From an uncultured bacterium (GTDB taxonomy: Bacteria; Bacillota_I; Bacilli_A; RF39; UBA660), in assembly GCA_949285775.1 (NCBI GenBank), contig CASEAD010000004.1, positions 1-24,681 on the forward strand: a DNA stretch of 24,681 bases, written 5' to 3'. Shown piece after piece: positions 22,310 to 24,681 of this stretch (position 1 is the first letter of the stretch; each line of letters starts with the position of its first letter). The position numbers and the translations under genes were made by a program. The notes beneath the pieces are model-generated. The model made no database searches. It saw only the letters and a list, made by a program, of their open reading frames with translations, and was not told where the DNA came from.

Positions 22310-24043
22310 TCATTTATATTCCTTAATTTGCTCTAATAACTTATCAATAAAATCATCCACAGAAATAGATTCAGTATCCTTAGAACCAAACATCCTATAA
22401 TTTACAGTATTACTATCTAATTCCTTATCCCCAATAACCAAAGTATAAGGTATCTTCTTAGTCTGAGATTCTCTCATTCTATATCCTAATTTTTCATCTC
22501 TATTATCAATATTAGAACGAATACCAACTTTTTCAAACTTATTCTTTAAATTAATACAATAATCCATATGATGTTCATTATTAACAGGAATAATATTAAT
22601 TTGAACAGGACTTAACCACAAAGGGAAAGCACCAGCATAATGCTCAATCAAAATACCAATAAATCTTTCAATAGACCCATATATAACCCTATGTAACATA
22701 ACAGGCCTCTTTTTAGAACCATCCTTATCTACATAAGTTAAATCGAATCTCTCAGGCAAATTCATATCCAATTGGATAGTACCACATTGCCATACCCTTC
22801 CCAAAGAATCCTTAATATGAAAATCTAACTTAGGCCCATAAAAAGCTCCGTCACCAGGATTAATTTTACAATCATGCCCTGCCTTATGACAAGCATCTTC
22901 CAAAGCTTTCTCAGACTTATCCCACACAGAAATATCACCAATATATTTTTCCAAAGGCCTTGTTGATAACTCAATACTATAAGTCAAACCAAAAACAGCA
23001 TACATCCTATCAATAAAATTAATAAGCCTAATAACCTCACTTTCAATCTGATCTTCAGTCATAAAAATATGAGCATCATCTTGAGTAAAAGTCCTAACCC
23101 TAAATAAACCATTTAAAGCCCCACTAGCTTCATGCCTATGAACCTGCCCCAACTCACCTAATCTAATTGGAAACTCCTTATAAGAATGTAAACTATTCTT
23201 ATATACAAGCATACCACCAGGACAATTCATCGGCTTAATTGCAAACTCATTATCATCAATTTCTGAAGTATACATATTTTCACGATAATTATACCAATGC
23301 CCAGAACGCTCCCATAATTCTCTACTAAGCATAATAGGAGTCTTAACAAACTGATATCCTTCCTTAGTATGTTCCCTATACCAAAAATTTTCAAGTTCAT
23401 TTCTCAATATCATACCATTAGGCAAAAAGAATGGAAAACCAGGACCATATTCACTAATCATAAATAAACCTAATTCCTTACCAAGCTTTTTATGATCCCT
23501 CCTTTTAGCATCCTCTAAAAACTCTAAATAACTATTCAAATCTTCTTCTGTTTCAAAACATATACCATATATTCTTTGAAGCATCTTATTATGAGAGTCA
23601 CCCTTCCAATAAGCACCACTCACCTTAAGTAATTTAAAATACTTCATACACTTAGTAGAAGACATATGAGGCCCACGACACAAATCAATGAAATCACCTT
23701 GCTTATAAGCAGAAATTACCTCACCATCAGCCATATTCTCAATCAAATCTAATTTATATTTATCATTCTTAAACATAGATAATGCTTCTTCCTTAGAAAG
23801 TTCTATCCTCTTTATAAGCTTATCAGACTTAGAAATCTTCTTCATCTCTTTCTCAATTTTTATCAAATCTTCTTCTTTAATAACATTATCACCTAAATCA
23901 ATATCATAGTAAAAACCATCATCAATAACAGGTCCAACCCAAAACATAGCCTCAGGATAAATATGTTTAACCGCATGTGCTAATAAATGAGCACAACTAT
24001 GATTCAAAATATTCAAATTTTCGTTCTCTTTAATATTAATCAT
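22310..24043 (-). CDS. thrS: Threonyl-tRNA synthetase lacking the N-terminal TGS domain
   Basis: ThrRS charges tRNA-Thr. The 577-residue protein begins directly with the editing domain: HSCAHLLAHAVKH (15-27) supplies its two histidines and DLCRGPH the cysteine and third histidine that clear Ser-tRNA-Thr. The class II catalytic domain follows with PMNCPGG (zinc-binding Cys), the HRHE motif in VHRHEASGALNGLFRVR, and HRVIYGSIERFIGILIEH, then the anticodon-binding domain ending in DEKLGYRMR. The usual TGS domain of about 60 residues is absent; the full-length family is about 640 residues. The upstream sequence is a strong GAGGAGG site and another gene, so this is not a misplaced start. It stops in TGA. 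It is the second gene under a threonine T-box. Confidence 0.93.
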   Translation of the reverse strand: MINIKENENLNILNHSCAHLLAHAVKHIYPEAMFWVGPVIDDGFYYDIDLGDNVIKEEDLIKIEKEMKKISKSDKLIKRIELSKEEALSMFKNDKYKLDLIENMADGEVISAYKQGDFIDLCRGPHMSSTKCMKYFKLLKVSGAYWKGDSHNKMLQRIYGICFETEEDLNSYLEFLEDAKRRDHKKLGKELGLFMISEYGPGFPFFLPNGMILRNELENFWYREHTKEGYQFVKTPIMLSRELWERSGHWYNYRENMYTSEIDDNEFAIKPMNCPGGMLVYKNSLHSYKEFPIRLGELGQVHRHEASGALNGLFRVRTFTQDDAHIFMTEDQIESEVIRLINFIDRMYAVFGLTYSIELSTRPLEKYIGDISVWDKSEKALEDACHKAGHDCKINPGDGAFYGPKLDFHIKDSLGRVWQCGTIQLDMNLPERFDLTYVDKDGSKKRPVMLHRVIYGSIERFIGILIEHYAGAFPLWLSPVQINIIPVNNEHHMDYCINLKNKFEKVGIRSNIDNRDEKLGYRMRESQTKKIPYTLVIGDKELDSNTVNYRMFGSKDTESISVDDFIDKLLEQIKEYK

Positions 24044-24048
24044 TTATA

Positions 24049-24354
24049 TTACCTCCTCATAACTTTAATTTTAAAATCATCCTTAATTCTTAACGGATTC
24101 TTATATGCAGCAATATGATGATAACAATCACTAACTAACAAAATCTTACCCGTTTCTATTTTCTCAATATCAACACAATTAAAAGGTACTGACACAATCC
24201 TATCAAAATTAAAAAACTTAATATCCTTATGTGTAGCCTTACTCAAAGCCTCAAATTGAGAATCAATGCCCACATAAGACTCTAAAAATTCAATCATCGT
24301 TAGAAAACCACATTCATCAATATATCTACGCAATCTCTTTCTAATATTTTTCAT
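24049..24354 (-). CDS. Unknown 101-residue protein between the T-box leader and thrS
   Basis: A soluble 101-residue protein with a very basic first 10 residues, no signal or membrane segment, and a C-terminal part with alternating hydrophobic residues (VSVPFNCVDIEKIETGKILLVSDCY appears in residues 54-78 as a probable beta region). I do not recognise the family and see no TGS-domain features. The ATG follows an AGGGGG site 16 bases past the terminator T-run of the leader. Its stop lies within the ribosome-binding region of thrS, 5 bases before the thrS ATG, so the pair is co-transcribed and T-box controlled. This implies a role tied to threonine or tRNA-Thr supply, by position only. Confidence 0.65.
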   Translation of the reverse strand: MKNIRKRLRRYIDECGFLTMIEFLESYVGIDSQFEALSKATHKDIKFFNFDRIVSVPFNCVDIEKIETGKILLVSDCYHHIAAYKNPLRIKDDFKIKVMRR

Positions 24355-24370
24355 AATTTCCCCCTATAAC

Positions 24371-24410
24371 AAAAAAAAAACAGTACCAAAGGAGTGCATA
24401 AGCACGGTAC
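24371..24410 (-). terminator. T-box terminator hairpin
   Basis: On the minus strand GTACC (24406-24410) pairs with GGTAC (24383-24387) and GTGC (24402-24405) with GCAC (24394-24397) around TTAT, with a 6-base bulge, followed by ten T (24371-24380). The first arm overlaps the T-box sequence, giving the expected mutually exclusive antiterminator. Confidence 0.8.
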
Positions 24411-24560
24411 CATCCTTAATTTATCTTAATTAAATAACGGAACAAACCGGGATACTCTTTCGAGTCCAACTCATAGGTAGTAATTAATAAAGTTTAATTA
24501 TTAGTTTTCACCAAACACTAACTCTCTAGAAATTAAACTAAATAATCATATCCTAATCAC
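24371..24560 (-). promoter_or_regulatory. Threonine-type T-box riboswitch leader
   Basis: T-box leaders sense uncharged tRNA and let transcription pass into aminoacyl-tRNA synthetase genes. On the minus strand I see a stem I built on AGTTTAATT/AATTAAACT (9 bp), an AGAGAG plus GGTG distal part, CCGTTAT before stem III, and the T-box sequence AGGATGGTACCGTG (24403-24416). The specifier region reads ACTACC (24476-24481). Both triplets are threonine codons, and ACT is followed by the usual purine. The UGGU bulge predicts A as the tRNA-Thr discriminator base. A terminator hairpin closes it. It precedes the 101-residue gene and thrS. Confidence 0.85.
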
Positions 24561-24564
24561 AGTT

Positions 24565-24593
24565 TTTATACAAAAGGAATAAATCCTAAATAA
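24565..24593 (-). promoter_or_regulatory. Weak candidate promoter of the T-box leader
   Basis: Minus-strand TTATTT (24588-24593), 17 bases, TATAAA (24565-24570). The -35 is poor; transcription from the tRNA-Glu promoter outside the window is the alternative. Confidence 0.35.
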
Positions 24594-24599
24594 ACAAAA

Positions 24600-24676
24600 T
24601 GGTGACCAGTACGGAATTCGAATCCGTGAATGCTGCCGTGAAAGGGCAGTGTGTTAAGCCACTTCACCAACTGGCC
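24600..24676 (-). tRNA. tRNA-Glu (UUC)
   Basis: The 77-base gene folds as a cloverleaf: acceptor GGCCAGT pairs with ACTGGTC with one G-U; the D arm is TGGTGAAGTGGCTTAACAC-like; the anticodon stem CTGCC/GGCAG holds loop CTTTCAC with anticodon TTC; the T arm contains GGATTCGAATTCC. The 3' CCA (24600-24602) is encoded. It resembles other Bacillota tRNA-Glu genes closely. It lies 40 bases upstream of the T-box leader. Confidence 0.95.
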
Positions 24677-24681
24677 AAAAA

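Noticed and set aside
14628..22312. Genetic code 4 (UGA as tryptophan) for the whole genome
   Set aside because: The four genes ending in TGA would each gain only 3-10 codons, so they alone do not decide. However, every tryptophan in intact large genes is TGG, whereas code-4 AT-rich genomes prefer TGA heavily, and two of the TGA stops lie in normal ATGA or 8-base overlaps.
1..24681. CRISPR arrays, insertion sequences, phage attachment sites or a replication origin
   Set aside because: I saw no regularly spaced repeats, transposase or integrase genes, and no clusters of DnaA-box-like sequences. The tRNA-Glu has no repeated 3' end elsewhere in the window.

Overview
The window comes from a very AT-rich (clearly low-GC) Gram-positive-type genome. 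It encodes a meso-DAP-type MurE, MurF, MurA, an ECF-transporter module next to truA, a T-box leader in front of thrS, and SpoIIR, a protein known only from endospore formers. Together these point to an endospore-lineage Bacillota, probably an uncultivated gut-type member of the Bacilli or Erysipelotrichia; the exact clade is inference. The code is standard: tryptophan is TGG throughout, AGG falls on invariant arginines of MurE, and four genes end in TGA. This makes the single in-frame TGA in the acetyltransferase gene at 19755-20300 stand out.

Almost everything is on the minus strand, so transcription runs from high to low coordinates. From the right edge: tRNA-Glu (24600-24676); a threonine T-box leader (24371-24560) controlling an unknown 101-residue gene and thrS; prfA-prmC with its own promoter and terminator; a lone plus-strand GNAT gene broken by TGA; then a long minus-strand array. 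The array starts with a CtpE-like P-type ATPase and continues with a 202-residue unknown protein, a 582-residue protein with a transglutaminase-like Cys-His-Asp core, a 69-residue unknown protein, an SDR oxidoreductase, spoIIR, mntP, murA (own promoter) and a prsW-family gene, ending at a terminator near 10300.

A second array (10226 down to 4901) carries ecfA1-ecfA2-ecfT-truA, a small membrane-anchored surface protein, a terminator-like hairpin, a PflX-type radical SAM gene and a class I glutamine-amidotransferase-like hydrolase. It ends at a bidirectional terminator shared with a convergent plus-strand serine hydrolase gene (3446-4855). The left end holds murE-murF with a terminator, and the start of a Ser/Asn-rich gene that runs off the edge.

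The housekeeping parts cover cell-wall precursor synthesis, translation (release factor and its methyltransferase, ThrRS, pseudouridine synthase), vitamin or metal uptake energisation, manganese export and sporulation signalling. The accessory parts are the three-gene block 14628-17216, the 101-residue gene under T-box control, the strongly degenerate ECF ATPase pair, and the two plus-strand single-gene cassettes.
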